Positions 35,188-48,300 are shown, numbered from the stretch's first letter. The stretch is 64,000 nt of DNA from Alnus glutinosa (GCF_958979055.1 NC_084896.1:124001-188000), one strand, 5' to 3'. Notes: generated by a model not told the origin, from the sequence alone. A program made the numbers and translations.

Positions 35188-36367
35188 TCATATTATAAGG
35201 CCGGTGACAGAATCACGAATATTGGAGAATAGACCGTAGAGGGAGTACTGCCTAAGATTTTCCACCTCATACCATGAATTAAGTGCATAAAGATTCTTAT
35301 CTGTACCAGAGAATGCCAATTGTACGCTTAAACTGCAATCCTTTGACCCACCATTGCTCTTGCATGTAGAGGTTGGTACTGCACAGTTCTGATTGTTGAG
35401 GCAAATAGAGTCCTGGGAGCAAGCATTACACCCAAAGTTCTTCCAGTAGAGATTTTGAAGAGTACCCTTCTGGAATTCGAGGACCTGCATGAAAAATTTA
35501 AAAGACAACCATTCAATGCTACTCCAAGAGAGAGGAAAATGCATGGTCGATCTTTGAATGTATTTTGTAATGGATGGTTTCTCCCGTTAGGATGGGAATT
35601 CAGGAGGAAAACAGACTGGGAAATGCATAGCCTAGTTGTAGGCTTGAAGGGTTTCTTCTTTTCTGAAGGAATCGATGCACCTCCTCAGCCCGATAGGCGA
35701 TAACCTTCATGAAAGTTATCACCGTCCATAGAGATTATATATATGGTGCAGCTGGGATGACTACCATTGATATTGAGTTTACCAGAGTGAAACTAGTTAT
35801 GACGTTAGTTGTGTCAGCAACCAATATTGGGAGAGATCTTGCCGCATACTTCTGTCCAGCAAATGCTACCATATACCCACCATACTGATACTGGTAAATT
35901 CATGAAATCACATTATCAAATTGTTAGTTTGATTTTTTATTTGAGGGGTGTAACTATATTTTCACAATTATATTATATATTTCTAATTAACGAAAAAAAA
36001 TGCCCTCTCGAATTCAAGTAAGCTAGGCAAATGAAGTACATACCGGATTGAAGGTGGTGCTATTAATGGTGAGGAAAGAGGTCTCGTCGACCTTGGGCCT
36101 AAACAGAGCAAGTTGAGCGTTTTTAGTTGAGAGGGAGAGACGCTGATCGCAGGGAGAAAGTTGAGTCTGATTGAAAAAGAAGGATTCCTTTGTTGAAAAT
36201 GCAAGACCAAAGGTAAAACCATCCAATTTTTGAACCTGTGCATCAGAACAGGGGCTGAAAACATTGTTTTTATCAGCTCCATCTGCAACAAACACCATCA
36301 CCATCATCACTGCAACCACCATCTGCGGTGCCATGGCGATGCGTATCCCACCTTCACCTATCTTCAT
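35188..36367 (-). CDS. Secreted Cys-rich protein, Expp1-like
   Basis: Three exons in gene order: 36044-36367, 35783-35890, 35188-35484; phase 0 at both junctions, 242 residues. The second exon could start 6 bp later at an alternative in-frame AG. A hydrophobic stretch (about residues 12-30) ending in ADGADK looks like a signal peptide or anchor. Conserved pieces are FSPCSDAQVQKLDGFTFGLA, LSPCDQRL, RPKVDE, YGGYMVAFAGQKYAARS, VLEFQKGTLQNLYWK and NSWYEVENLRQYSLYGL. A Cys cluster (CNAC, CLNNQNC, TCKS, KDCS) suggests disulfides outside the cell. Some plant annotations call this family Expp1; no biochemical role is known to me. The gene converges with the UGT. Confidence 0.75.
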
Positions 36368-37974
36368 GGCGATGAGACCAAATGCACCGACTTTTCAGGT
36401 GATGAAAACAAGGCAAAATGGAGAAACTAGCCAGCTAAGAAATCCAAACAAGAGAAAGACACGAACCCAGAATCAGAAGATTTGCACCAACATGCATCAG
36501 CTGATTGATATATTAAATGATCCCAATAGGTCAACATAATTGATATAAAATATAAATAAAACATATAATCCCCAATGCGATATAAACAAAAGCATTATTA
36601 GAATGAATTCAAAGCAAGCTACAAAATACACAGAAGAATCCAAATTACAGAATTGCAATTCAAGTATATATAAACCGAAAATTAAAAAAATATGTATATA
36701 CATGCAAGACAAGAGAATTGAATCAACCTTAATTCCTTCAACGCTCAAAAAGTTTTCTGGTGACCGGCCAGATTCTATGGCTTCTGTGTACGTGAATTTG
36801 ACCGATATATTAGCTAGCTCAGGGATTAAACGCAAACGAGCAAGAAATTTTCGAAAATCCCAGACGAAAAATTGATGTTTTCCGATCTCTGTACGTAGTA
36901 ATATTGAAGGTTAATATAAAATATTCGGCTGGTCTTGTTTTTGTGTCCCTAGGAACTATTCAAGGGAACTATACTATCCCAACTCCCAAGACGCGCGAAA
37001 CGGTTGCATCGGCAGGCCATTTGGATCTTGCCCCCCCCCCCCCCCCCCCACCCCCCCCGAACGTTATGGAAGTCGGTGTTTCGTAAAGGACACGATTTTA
37101 ATTTTTAAATTTTATTATAATCATGTCCTCTATTAGGGCAAATAGAAATCGAAAATGTGACTACTCATAAAAAAAAATAAAAATTAAAAAAATTAAAAAA
37201 TTGTCCTATGGTGAGTGGATTGTTGAATTGTTCAGTCATAAAAATGCTCAAATGCAAAGTTGAAACCGAGATTCATTACAATTAAGCTACCCGAATATTA
37301 TTGAAATTTGGGTAGCCCAAGAAAAGGAGTTGTGGGATTCACCTGCCTTGGGTAGGTGGGCCTGCAGCCTCGGCTGCCCATGGCAGGTGGGCTTGTAGCC
37401 TCCTCTCTCTCTCTCTCTCTCTCTCCATATATATATATATATATAAGCTGTCCCAAATTTTAAGAAATCATGCTTTATATATAATTATAAGAAAATAAGA
37501 TTGTAACTTGAATGATGATTTTGAATTAATAGAATATTGTATAGCTAGGCATTTTCGCTGAATCGATATACAAAACAACACCACCTACTACATTTTCACA
37601 AGTAGTATAATTACAGCCTTTGTTTAATGTTTGGCTACGGGAAGAAATACTTGGATTTAGACCAATATGCTATTGGGCACGAAGAGATTTGATCACAAAT
37701 ACGAAATATCTCACCAATAAGAAAAAGAAAAAGAAAAAAAATTATTGTTGTGAATGGGTAGACTATGACATAATATTGCGAGCGAATTTTTTTTTCCAAG
37801 GGGAGGCCTATTAGTGTTGATGACAAGTCAAATGATGCCAACAAATAAACATGAGGAAATAAGAAAAACCTCAAGCAAAAAACGGTTTTCTTTTAGCAAA
37901 TCCTACTCAAAACTGTACCGATTATTCATCTTCTTCTTCTTTTTTTTTCTTTTTTTTTTTTTTTCTTGGTGGCT
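36368..37974. other. Intergenic, Expp1-like to LINE relic
   Basis: Contains the promoter side of the Expp1-like gene, a C-rich homopolymer at 37031-37058, a (CT)n/(AT)n compound tract near 37403-37445, and poly-T/TTC tracts at 37925-37970. No gene is supported. Confidence 0.65.
37031..37058. repeat. Poly-C tract
   Basis: 27 C with a single A. Unusual in such AT-rich DNA; length may be affected by sequencing error. Confidence 0.9.
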
Positions 37975-39521
37975 AACATGCAAAGTATCAAATGGTGGAT
38001 TTATCTTATCCATTGCTCATCTCTTCTTTCACTGCAGTTTCTGCAGAAGAGTTTAGAGGCATCTGATGACTATATGTTTGATTACGAATCCATGTATTGA
38101 ATGGGATGATGTTGTGAACTGGTCTTACAAGTTGAAAGGGCGAAGTTTGCTAGTTTTGCTTTGTAAACTCTGTTTGGCTGCTGTTGTGTACTATCTTTGG
38201 AGACTGAGGAATGACTTTTATCATGGTAACACCTCCCAGACAGAAGAAACTCTTGTAGCTAATTTTTTTTTTTTTTTTTGAACAAAGGAAGACCCTTTCA
38301 TTGCTCCAATAAAAACCTAAAGGCATACAACGAATAGAGATATAAGAATCCCTACACATTAAATCAGGATAAACTTGATTTAAAGCAGTTACTTAAATAA
38401 TAAAAACAGACATTACAAGACCAGTGTTTGAGCCTCTCTTTACAATAAAGCGCATACAACAAATAAAATAGGGCCGATCTAACTCCAAAGCCATCTAAAC
38501 AGTCCTAGTAACATTTGAGTCATTATAAAGTTAGACTGTGAAACAAAGAAAAAAATCACAAACAAAACCGAAAAAACAGGAACATTAAATCAGAGCCGTC
38601 GCTACCGGGAACGCTACCATCTCCAGAGGCAGCGCATGCACTGAAGGCCCTGAAAGCCAATCGACTACCAACAACCACCCGGTAAACACTCCTCTCGGCC
38701 TGGAAAGTAGAGCATGGCTCGCACGCGCAACCTAGGGAGAGAAACCTCCTTGGCGTGTGCTGGCCACGCGCCATGCACTAACGCCCGACACGGCCGAGGA
38801 AAGAGGCAACCGGACTGGAGGGAGACGGTGGATATTGCTGAGGGGCGCGTGTCTTGAAGAAGCCGACAAAATCTCCTAGACCTGGCATCAAAGGTTCGGT
38901 CAAATAAGGAAAAACACAACCAAAAAAGCCGAAGACTCGTCGAAACAGCATTCACACCACCGACACTTGAAAAACCTTATAAAAAAAAAAAACACAAAAT
39001 CTCCAGAGCCCAAACAATGGATCGGAGAAGGTCAGCCACCATTGGAACCCAGGCAGGGGAGAAAAACAAATCTCCACTAGATCTAACCAGGGAGACAAAA
39101 CAAAAGTTCCCCTAGCCCAAAGGCTAGGAGGGAGACAAAACAAAACAAACTGGGAGGAGGGGAGCCTCCCTCCCCTGGAAGAACAGGCTCACAAAGGGTT
39201 TTCTCTCAAAGGGTTTCTCTCTGTGGAAACGACAGCCTTTCTCAGAGAAAATTGTTAAAGTTGGTATTGTGGCTAATATTAAGTGGGATGTAAGGAATAG
39301 AATCATGTACAAGAGGAAATTCAAGCAGACTCCTACTTTTATTAGAGTCGTTCAGATTTGGAAGCTGTAGTTGTGGGTTTTGTCTTGTATTGTTTTCCTG
39401 GTTTGGTTTTCTACGTTGTTTTGTCTTAGTTGAGTTGTTTTTAGGTGTTGTGCTGTATCCCTGTTGATGGGATTACTGGAGTGATTTGTACTTGAATGGT
39501 TTATAAAAGGTTAAATTCATC

Positions 39522-39524
<3 letters not shown>
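37975..39524 (+). mobile_element. LINE 3' fragment split by a younger retroposon
   Basis: The left part (37975-38266) encodes a zinc-binding reverse-transcriptase C terminus (HLFFHCSFCRRV, then LCLAAVVYYLWRLRNDFYHG). The same frame resumes after the inserted retroposon (38267-39266) with WDVRNRIMYKRKF. The 3' UTR runs to about 39524, next to a (TA)n tract. Its sequence differs from the LINEs at 1.9 and 59.7 kb, so it is another family. Reverse-transcriptase core, endonuclease and ORF1 are missing. Confidence 0.75.
38267..39266 (-). mobile_element. ~1-kb non-autonomous poly-A retroposon, copy A
   Basis: Flanked by a 14-bp near-perfect direct repeat, TTGTAGCTAATTTT at 38253-38266 and TTGTGGCTAATATT at 39267-39280. 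On the minus strand it starts with a CT/GAGA-rich segment, passes through a GC-rich middle, and ends GTCTTCCTTTGTTC plus poly-A. No reverse transcriptase is encoded and the small frames have no recognisable domain. The 3' third aligns with copy B (GATTCTT(A/C)ATCTCTA, TGCCTTT(A/G)GG). A LINE-mobilised non-autonomous family is inferred. Confidence 0.75.

Positions 39525-39557
<33 letters not shown>
39525..39557. repeat. (TA)n microsatellite
   Basis: About 16 TA units at the 3' border of the LINE relic. Confidence 0.95.
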
Positions 39558-39559
<2 letters not shown>

Positions 39560-39616
39560 GGTAAAGTTCAACAGAACCTGTACTTACGGATTGTGGCAGC
39601 CAAGGGTGTAGGATTT

Positions 39617-40629
39617 TTTTTTTGAACGGGAACATTCCTTCATTGCATAACACTGAATGCAAATACATCGGCCCGGAGGCAAAAGCACTGTCCCAAATCT
39701 ACAACAGAAGCCCAAAGGCACAAAGTAGTGAGTAGAGATGAAGAATCCCTAAACACTAAGCCAAGAGCAAACCTAACTTGAAGCAGCTACTAAAGCAACA
39801 AACTAAAATTACAAGAACAAACAATTGACCATCTTTTAACAGTAAAGAATAACTCATCTAAAATGAAATGGCCTGGTCTAGCAAACAAAGCCACCTAAAT
39901 GCCCAAGTAAATTTTAGCCTGTTACAAAAGTAAGCTGTGAAAGATAGCAAGAATATACAGAACAAAACAGAAACAAAACGCTAAGCCGGCAAAAGGAGGA
40001 TCCACCCTGACCAGCGTGTGTAAGACAACGCGCTGCACCTGGGCCTCCCCTGCTACAACCAGTCAACAGATCTTCCTGAAAACACCAACCAAACGATTGG
40101 AAAAATAGAGCGTGGCCCACACGCACAAACTACACCCTCGGCGCGTGCAAACCACGCTCCGAGTGTGGAGGTTCAACACCGCCGGAGAGTGAGGCTACGA
40201 GATCAAAGATTGACGGCGAACAACATAGGAAGGATAGTATCGCAAGAACTCCAGCAAAACCAAGTAGATCTAACTCAAAAGAATGCTGGAGAACACGAAT
40301 AGAGAACACTCCCTTGGACGACTTAAAACATGATGTAACTGTCAAAACAAAGAAGAAAACAACAACCAAAGAACAAATAAAACAAAACTCCATAGCCCCA
40401 ACAGCTAGGAGAACAACAACCACCACCGGAAACTAGCTGGGGGAACAAAACTCCCACTGGGACAAGCCAAGAGACACAAAAACCACTCTAGCTCACAAAG
40501 AAATTAGATGGATAAGCACCACCGGGAGGAGGGAGGCGTGAGGCCTCCCCCCCCCCCCCCCCCGGCCATAGAAAACTACTCTCGGAAACTCTCTCTCTCT
40601 CTCTAAAAGCAGCTGAACCGGAAAGACCT
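39617..40629 (-). mobile_element. ~1-kb non-autonomous poly-A retroposon, copy B
   Basis: Flanked by a 16-bp direct repeat with two mismatches, CAAGGGTGTAGGATTT at 39601-39616 and CAAGGGTGAAGGATTT-like at 40630-40645. The minus strand starts near a (CT)n segment and GC-rich text with a C17 run, and ends GGAATGTTCCCGTTC plus poly-A. Length and 3' sequence match copy A but the copies differ clearly, so the insertions look independent. It sits in the copia gag relic. Confidence 0.75.
40547..40563. repeat. Poly-C tract
   Basis: 17 C in a row inside retroposon copy B, at the place where copy A has a non-homopolymeric C-rich stretch. Confidence 0.9.
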
Positions 40630-41111
40630 CAAGGGTGAAGGATTTGTCGGTACAACAATGAAGATGTACGGGAAAAAAAGGAAACTAGAGAGAATGACAG
40701 ATGATGAATGGGAAGAGCTCGAGATGAAGGCGGTGAGTACCATTCAGCTTTGTCTGTCGGACGAGGTTAATTATATACCACATTAAATACTCGCCTGCAG
40801 GAGTCTGGACAAGGTTGGAGAGACGATTTATGCCAATGTCATTTAGGAACAAGTTTTATCTCAAGCATAAATTGTAAGAGCTGAAGATGGCGGAAGATAC
40901 TGATCTAACTCAAAACATCAATATGTTTATTCAGATTATCAGTGGTGTGTTGAGAAATATTGATGTAAAGTTCGATGATAAAGAAAAACCACTAATGCTT
41001 CTAAACTCCCTTCTCGCCTCCTACGAACATCTGGTAACAATCCTGCTTTTGGGGAGGGAAACTTTGCCGGAGCTATATAATTCTTTAAGGCCGTGCAAGG
41101 CTAGTAGCTGA

Positions 41112-41610
41112 TGCTTCATTCGGGATCGTGAATGTGATCTTCAATTCCTTAGTTGCAACTCTAGGCTTGTCCTATTTCTGTTTGGCCATGAAGGTCTTGT
41201 AGATGATGCTTCATTCAAAACTTCCTGATTCAGCTGGGTCCCAACTCTTATTATGGGCTTTAGATCTTTTGATTTACTGGAGATGTAGATAGTTACATAA
41301 ATCAACAGGACTCCCTAGTTACCCAGTTGTCGTTTATGACCAACAATTTACTGGCTCTTTATACAAAATGAAACATGCTGAAGTTGAAACGACATGATCA
41401 ATTCAGAGTAGAGATACTCTTAGGTTTCTGAGCCTTCTAAAAGGCCTTACATAGATTATGGAAAAATAAGTCCAATCCCTGAATACAGATATCTGATCAT
41501 GTTAAAAAAGTGCTCGTTCAAGAGAGAACACAGTTCTAGTTCAACTTCCACCGAAAACACTGAGAATCATGGAGCTACCGAGATAAAGCCTGGACGCAAT
41601 ACCTGATTGA
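41112..41610. other. Intergenic, copia relic to REM 3' end
   Basis: The word GATGCTTCATTC appears twice (near 41111 and 41201). Otherwise nothing is recognised; the right part should be the REM gene 3' UTR. Confidence 0.6.
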
Positions 41611-43736
41611 TTAGACTCTATTACAGGTTAACTCAATTTTCGGTGCCCGGAAGACATGGACTAGGATTTCCTTTTTCGCCAAAAGCTCAAATATGCAGAT
41701 ATCACCAATCTTGAGCTTGTTATCATGTACAAAGACTCTCCATCCTTGAGAAAGCTTATGATTATTCCCATGGGTCGCATATTTCACTTCCCAAGATTGA
41801 TCTTCTGAGTTTCGCAGGACAACCTTTGTCGTGCATTGAGGAAAGTGTTCCCTAGCAAAGAGAGCTGGGACTAGCTGCATAAAATAAGACCCCTTTTGTA
41901 AATTAGCTTATACAATCAAATATCGACGGTGGAGAGAAAGATCTAGTGGTTCAAACCCAAAATTGCAAACTCTGACTAAAAGAAATTTTTACGCACAAAA
42001 ATAAAATAAAATCAGTTTTTATTTTCTATTATTCATTATATTCTAGGCATCAACAAAGTTATGAAGACCGCCAAATAATAATGGGTTGTAGTTATGATTG
42101 ATACTTCCTGGATAAGTTGAATCAAGAATATATGCTACTTAATGGCTTACAACAATAATGCTAAGTAATAAGCAGATGTTGGCAGGCTAAGATAAATGCA
42201 TCTCTCGAAGTTCTACATGACTAGCACATCCTAATGAAACAAGCTGAGATTGTTTTCTGATCATTTAAAAACTTCCAATAAGTTCTGAAACCAACAGAAC
42301 TGTCATTTCCAATGGGTGATTGTAACTTACCAAAGGGAAAAAGACGAAGAAGAGAGAACTGCAATTTGGTTGCATCAAGTCAGTCCATGATTGCAATCCA
42401 TAAGGCAAGCAAGTTTATCCATTTAAAAATGAGAGATGAAGCTTCAACTTATTAGTGTTAGTCACTGGACAGTAAACAATACCAACAGCTAATTAAGTAA
42501 GGAAAAGGGGTTAAAAAGAAAAGAATACTTACAAGTACGGGTCCCATCCCCACATTGCATTTTGACATGCAGGTCTTGAAGTAAGGAAAATCAGAGGTAA
42601 AAGACTCGGCCATTTTCCAAACCTTAGATCTTTCTGTTTCAATTGTAAAATAAGTGAATTAGAGCTATGGGGAGGTCATTGAGGATTTTTCACAAACTGT
42701 TTGTATGTGGAGTCTACTACCGGGAGTGGAGAAGTTAAAAATTTCAATTCATTCCCACCTCACAACCCAATTAACCACAATCGTATTTCCAAAACAACAA
42801 GAACCCATCAATGTTTGTGTCAAAGCAGTACTTGGGAATGCGTACCTGGACTGTCTTTGCAAGGCTTTTTAGACTGATGGAGAAGATGTGAACGAAGAGA
42901 GGTTTTTCTTGGTCGACCACTAGAGGAGGCAGTTTCATGATTTGTCCTGATAACAGAACCATAAACTCTCTCACATCCATCCTTTCCAAAAATGATCACA
43001 TCGAAGCACAATTTTTCCCCATTATACTTGAAAAGCAAGAACTCATTGTCCCCCAATGAATGATCTTCAAAGTACTGCTTCCAACCATCTTGCAGATATA
43101 TGCCTTCTGCAGTCTTGCACAATTTAACACGCCACTCGTCACCAGAGGAATCCCTAAGAATTGCTTGATCAGGCAATTCTTTCGGTAAATGCTTCACAAA
43201 CTTTGGTGGGATTTGCTGCAAGTTATGAAAGAAACAGAGGAGACCAAATTTTAGCTTCGGTATAAAACATCGCAGCATGGGCAACATGGGTGTGAATGGC
43301 AAGAAAGCAAGTGCACCATGTATTCCATTACATTTTTTATGTTTTTTTTTTTTTTTTAAAAATAAAATAAAATAAAATAAAATCGAACAGATCTTATTTT
43401 TCCTGGGCTTTTTTTATTTCTTTAACAGAAATTGACTGCACATTTTAATTTGCATAATAAGCCTCACTTTCGAGTCAGATGATAAGAACAATTACAGATT
43501 GCAATAAGATTAGATAACTAGATGTCAAAGTACCATAGCTAGATTGCTCAATCAGAAGACTGTGAATGCCTTTAACCGTAAAACAAACAGAACAAGTTTC
43601 CCAAAGAAAGAAACAATAAACATAAAGGATTCATAGATCCAAGAGCAAAGGAATATAGAATCACCAGGTGCTCAGTGTTGTGGCCTTTAAAGATGAGCTT
43701 GAAGAAGTAGGGTCTGTTGCCATGAAACTCACCCAT
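41611..43736 (-). CDS. Double-B3 REM-type transcription factor
   Basis: Four exons in gene order: 43665-43736, 42846-43215, 42533-42633, 41611-41874; phases agree, 268 residues. The N-terminal B3 domain (about 8-101) starts PYFFKLIFKGHNTEHLQIPP and includes DSSGDEWRVKL, DGWKQYFEDHSLGDNEFLLF and YNGEKLCFDVIIF. A basic Ser-rich linker follows (SSSGRPRKTS). The second B3 domain (about 162-257) includes LVPALFAREHFP, SWEVKY, LSQGWRVFVHDNKLKIGDIC and IFELL. B3 domains of the REM/VRN1 group bind DNA, often with little sequence preference, in the nucleus. The gene lies head-to-head with the VRN1-like gene 1.6 kb away. The exact REM subgroup is not clear. Confidence 0.88.
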
Positions 43737-44764
43737 GATCTTCTAGGGTTTCAGCTTTGAAAACCTTAGCTTAATCTTCTCGGTTATTGTTGTTGTTGAG
43801 ACTGCAGCCTGTTAGAAATTAGAATATAGGATTTTTCAGATGAGGTGTGATTTATTTTCCTTGTTGGAATATTGCTTCTCCTAATTTATATTTTTATTAT
43901 AATTCCTCGACTCTTCCCCTGTTCAACATGGCGCCTATCTAATTATATCTTATTTATCAGTTATTTTGTTCACCTTAAAGGCTAAAGGGAGCTACCTTTT
44001 CCTTCTCCAAACTCACCAGCCCTTGGCTAATCACAGGAGATTTAGCCTAATAAATACAATTTCCCTCCCCCCAAACAACAAAAAGAAAAGTTTGAAATAA
44101 AGAGAAATACCTTAATCAGCTAGTAAATGTTACGTGGCAATAATACCAATTGGTAGAAAAAATGGATGATTATAGCATATTGTTAACCAGTAGAGGTAAA
44201 ATATGGCCATGATTTAACAATTTGAGAGGGAGATCGAGCTTCCATCTGTTGTAAATGCTTGATTATGGCAGCAAGGCGCGCGGGTGGTAAGAAGAAATAG
44301 ATAATTGGCAAATCGTAAACCGTCAAATGTAAAGAATGATTATGATTTAATAATTTTAAATTAATCTCAAATATTTAAAAAATTTGAGGGTCCGAACCGA
44401 AGTCCCCCGCTGAAGCTTCCACAAGGTGTAATTATTTATGAGACTTGTGTAATCACTTACTTGACTAACTGACACCCTGATCCGACACGTATACAAAATA
44501 TTCGTCCTATTATTGCTGGTTTTGAATAAAAAATCAAAAAAATAAAAAAATAAAAAAATCTTGTCCTAGAAGAATGGAATAAAGCCACAAAGGATCTCTC
44601 CCACGACTGTCTTCTCCTAGTGTTGGACTCGGTGTCCTAGATCTGATTTTAGTACTGAGTTAGCTTCACTCGTCCCGACCAAAAGAGTTGACTCGTAGGT
44701 GCAACTCAACTAAAAAACTTCTCCACCCAACTTGCCAAATGAGGACGGTTAGAAAAGTGAAAAA

Positions 44765-44806
<42 letters not shown>

Positions 44807-45341
44807 CACAATTAAAGTTATTGAGCCCAAGTAAAAGAAATTAATAAACAATTAAAATTATAAAAATAGATTTTTTTTTTCTTTAAAAAACACACAATAT
44901 ATTAATTTTTTTTTTTTTTTTAATCAAAATATTTTTTATAGTTACCATTTTATTCAAAATTCTGATATGCATAATTAATATTTAATATGAGGATAAAGTA
45001 GAAGAGTTTAATGTTGTGTTAACTGTTTATCTGGAGGCGACTGGGTGAGTGAATGGCAAAGAGACTCAACTCGTTCAACTTTTTAGGTCAAGTTGGGGGT
45101 TTTTTAAAGGTTTTAAAGACGGAGTTTGACTGGGAGGCAACTAGGCAAGGCAGTGAAGGAGAGAGAGGGGGGGACTAATTAGATCTGAAAGAAAGCCTTT
45201 AGAGATACACTGGAAGGACAGGAAGCCCCAGGTTCCTATCAGAATATCAACGCTCTCTTCTGTCTGGCTCAATTTTCCGGCTCCCCAAACAAGAAAAAAA
45301 GATAAAAAGAAAAAAAAGACGAACACCAGTATAATACCATT
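43737..45341. other. Divergent promoter region of two B3 genes
   Basis: Shared upstream region of the REM-like and VRN1-like genes. It has a (TA)n tract near 44774-44803 and poly-T/A runs near 44872-44930; no other gene is seen. Confidence 0.7.
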
Positions 45342-48300
45342 ATGCCACAGCCACGCCCTTATTTTCACCAGCTGATTCTCTCTTCCACAATCCATGCCAA
45401 ACAACTGGTACTCAATTCCCTCTCTATCACTCTCTCTAGAATTTTGGGTTGATTTTATTTTTATTAGTCAGTTTTTTCAAGGAGAGAGGATGGGTTTCTG
45501 TTTGGTTCCCGAGAAAATTCGAACGAGAAAAAATGGAACGGGAGTTATATGGTTTTCTGGGTTTCGGTTTCACAGTTTCTTTCTTCTTTGTTTTCGGTTC
45601 CCTTTGTGTTTTTCTTTTGAACGTGGACTTTCGTGTTTTTAAACGACCTGTTATATAATTTTATTTTATTTTTAATTATTATTTTTTTTTTGAGGGGGGT
45701 GTGGGGGGGACTGATGTTTTGATAAGGCACTAGACCCCCCCAAAAAAGCTTTTTTCCGTGCAAAAAAAAAAAATTGCACATTTTTTTTTTTTTTTTTTTG
45801 TTTTCCAGAAAACCCTTTTCTCTTTTGGGGGATTGAAACCCGAAACTCCTTTTCGTTGGTGGGATTAGAGCAAAGAGATCGTGAGAAGTTAATTGGATTT
45901 CTCTAGATTCTGCATTCATATGGCTCGTTTTATGAAAATTTGTTGAAACCCACGAATTTTTTTGGCTGTAGAGAAATAATAGGTAAAGTAGGGAGAAAAA
46001 AATTAAAAAAGAAAAAGAAAAAGAGAAAGAAAAAGAATTTTTTTTGCTTATCTGATATTTATTGTTGAGGAATGAGTATAATCAAACGTAGCTCATCAAG
46101 ATTGTTGTGCCAGACTTAAGAGGGTTGATAATGCTTATATCTTTGAGAACTTAAATGCTGAACAGATAAGATTTTTAGTTTATTTTTGCTCCATATGTCT
46201 CTTGAGTAGAATTTACCTTGGAAACGTGTTTCCTTGGGATATTCATATTAGGAGTAAAAGGTGAAAAGGGTGCCTGAAACTAATTGGATAGTAGATTTTG
46301 CTTTGTAAGAGACTAAGAGGACATCCATCAAGATGAAAGGAGTCTTGAAAATGTACTTTTCAATGTAAAATTTTTAGGAAATATTTTCTGTGGAAACAAA
46401 GTGGGTGCAGTGATTAAGTAGTTGAATGTTTATTTTCCTTTTCATTTTTAACCAGTTTTAGCAACCAAACGGTGTGCAATACTCCATTTATTACAATTCA
46501 CTAAGAATATAACTTTTTGAAATTTTTATAAAAACCACTTCTAACCCAATCCTCATTAAGTTTAGAAGTTTTTGTCTTTAATTTATGACATGACACTCAT
46601 CAAGCAGCGAGATGTTAATGCATCTTTCAAGATTTACTTTCAGGATTGGAGGTTAATTGATCTTGAAAAAATGCCATCTGAAAGCTACTAGCAAAACAAA
46701 GTATGTTGTAGATTTGTGGAGTGATGTCAATAATTTATTTCACTGTAATTGTTGTTGCACTAGGTATATGCAGAACTTGTCGACTTGAATCTCAATTTCC
46801 ATGTTATCATTATATTTTGGTGTTATGATTTCAGTAGTCATGGGTAATTTTGAGTTATGCTTGAAACTTTTCTGTTCTCAAACCATGTGAGGTTCGTCAC
46901 CTAGGCATTGGTGACGTTTAAGATGACATGAGTTCAGAAAATTGCCTCAGATATTCTACAAAACTCAATTTTTATGAATGCTTATTATTGAATTAGTTTG
47001 CCATCATTTTCATATTCCTTGAGTTATTGTCATGTTTGGTTCTTGGGAAAGTAGATACTCTCGATATCTCTCATTGTTGTTGTGCCTGTGACACAATATT
47101 ATACTTTGGATAATATTGCTGGACTTCTTCAGGATGATTCTGTTTTTTCTTTAAAATGCTATCATTTTAAGGTTGGAGAATGAACTTTAGAGTTCTATTC
47201 ATGTCCAAATTTTTAGTGATATGTATACTCGATTCAACTCAACTAAGCCTTAGTCTTAACTAATTGGTATTGGGTACATGGATCCTTTTATGCCACTTGT
47301 TCCTATGTAGGGCCATGTTCCTAATTACCTTTGTAACAATCTTGTCTTTACCTCATCTACAAGTGTAAATGATGCATTTCATTGCAACAAACAAAGCCTA
47401 ACTTGATTTGGTAAACGCAGAGGATACCAGAAATTTTTTTCAAGAAATTCAGGGAAGAGCTTTCTGCTGTTGTTAAACTCAGTGTTCCTGACGGTCACGT
47501 TTGGCAAGTAGGATTGAAGAAGGTTGAAAATGGTGTTTGGTTTCAAGATGGTTGGCAGGAATTTGTTGAGTGTTACTCTATCCGCGTTGGGTACTTTCTA
47601 GTGTTCAGATATGAAGGAAATTCGGGTTTCTTTGTTCATATATTTAATTTGACGAATTCCGAGATAAACTATCACTCCAATTCTCTGAGTAACGCTCAAG
47701 GGCTCAATTATGGCAATCAGTATAATGTGTTTGAAGAAATGGAGGATGATGACTATGCAGAAATCTTGGGTCCCTCACCTTCATTCCTCACTACTAGGCC
47801 TTTGAAAAACAAGCTTTTTGGTGAACGTGGAGATCAATTGACGCCTAGTAAAAGTTACACTCCTCCCTCACTGCAGAATTTGTTCAATGGGTCTCAACTT
47901 AAGAACTCATTTAATTGGGTTGGTGAAGGTAACCTGCATCTTTTCAAGGGTGTTAATAAATCACCAGGAGAAATTCAACCCTCTAGAGATATAGGTATTC
48001 AGTTTAATGCAGTTGAGCTTAAAAAGTCTTTGGATGAAGTGAAATTGCGAAATCCAGGTCAAGAAATTCAAACAATCAAAAAAACCGTGAGAAAAAAGCG
48101 GAAACCTGATCCTAGTAAGCTATGTAAAATCATAATCTCTTTTCCTCCTGTGGTGTTTAAAGGGTTTAATATTCTCATCGGTAATTCTATAATAATGCAG
48201 ATGATCAGGAGTCATCCGCTCAACATGAAGAGGAAGTAGAAATGCGGTTTAGATTTTATGAAAGCGCTTCGGCAAGAAAAAGAACAGTGACAGCGGAGGA

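Larger units (their letters stand above)
39560..41111 (+). mobile_element. Ty1/copia relic, gag part only
   Basis: Fossil of a Ty1/copia LTR retrotransposon. The gag polyprotein region (UBN2-type) is recognised by EEWEEL-like acidic text, AVSTIQLCL and LKMAEDTDLTQNINMF. Protease, integrase, reverse transcriptase and LTRs are not seen nearby. It is broken and is interrupted by the retroposon copy B (39617-40629). It must be older than that insertion. Confidence 0.75.

Noticed and set aside
38556-38955. Minus-strand frames of 70-96 codons in retroposon copy A
   Set aside because: Not kept in copy B and no domain recognised; treated as chance frames.
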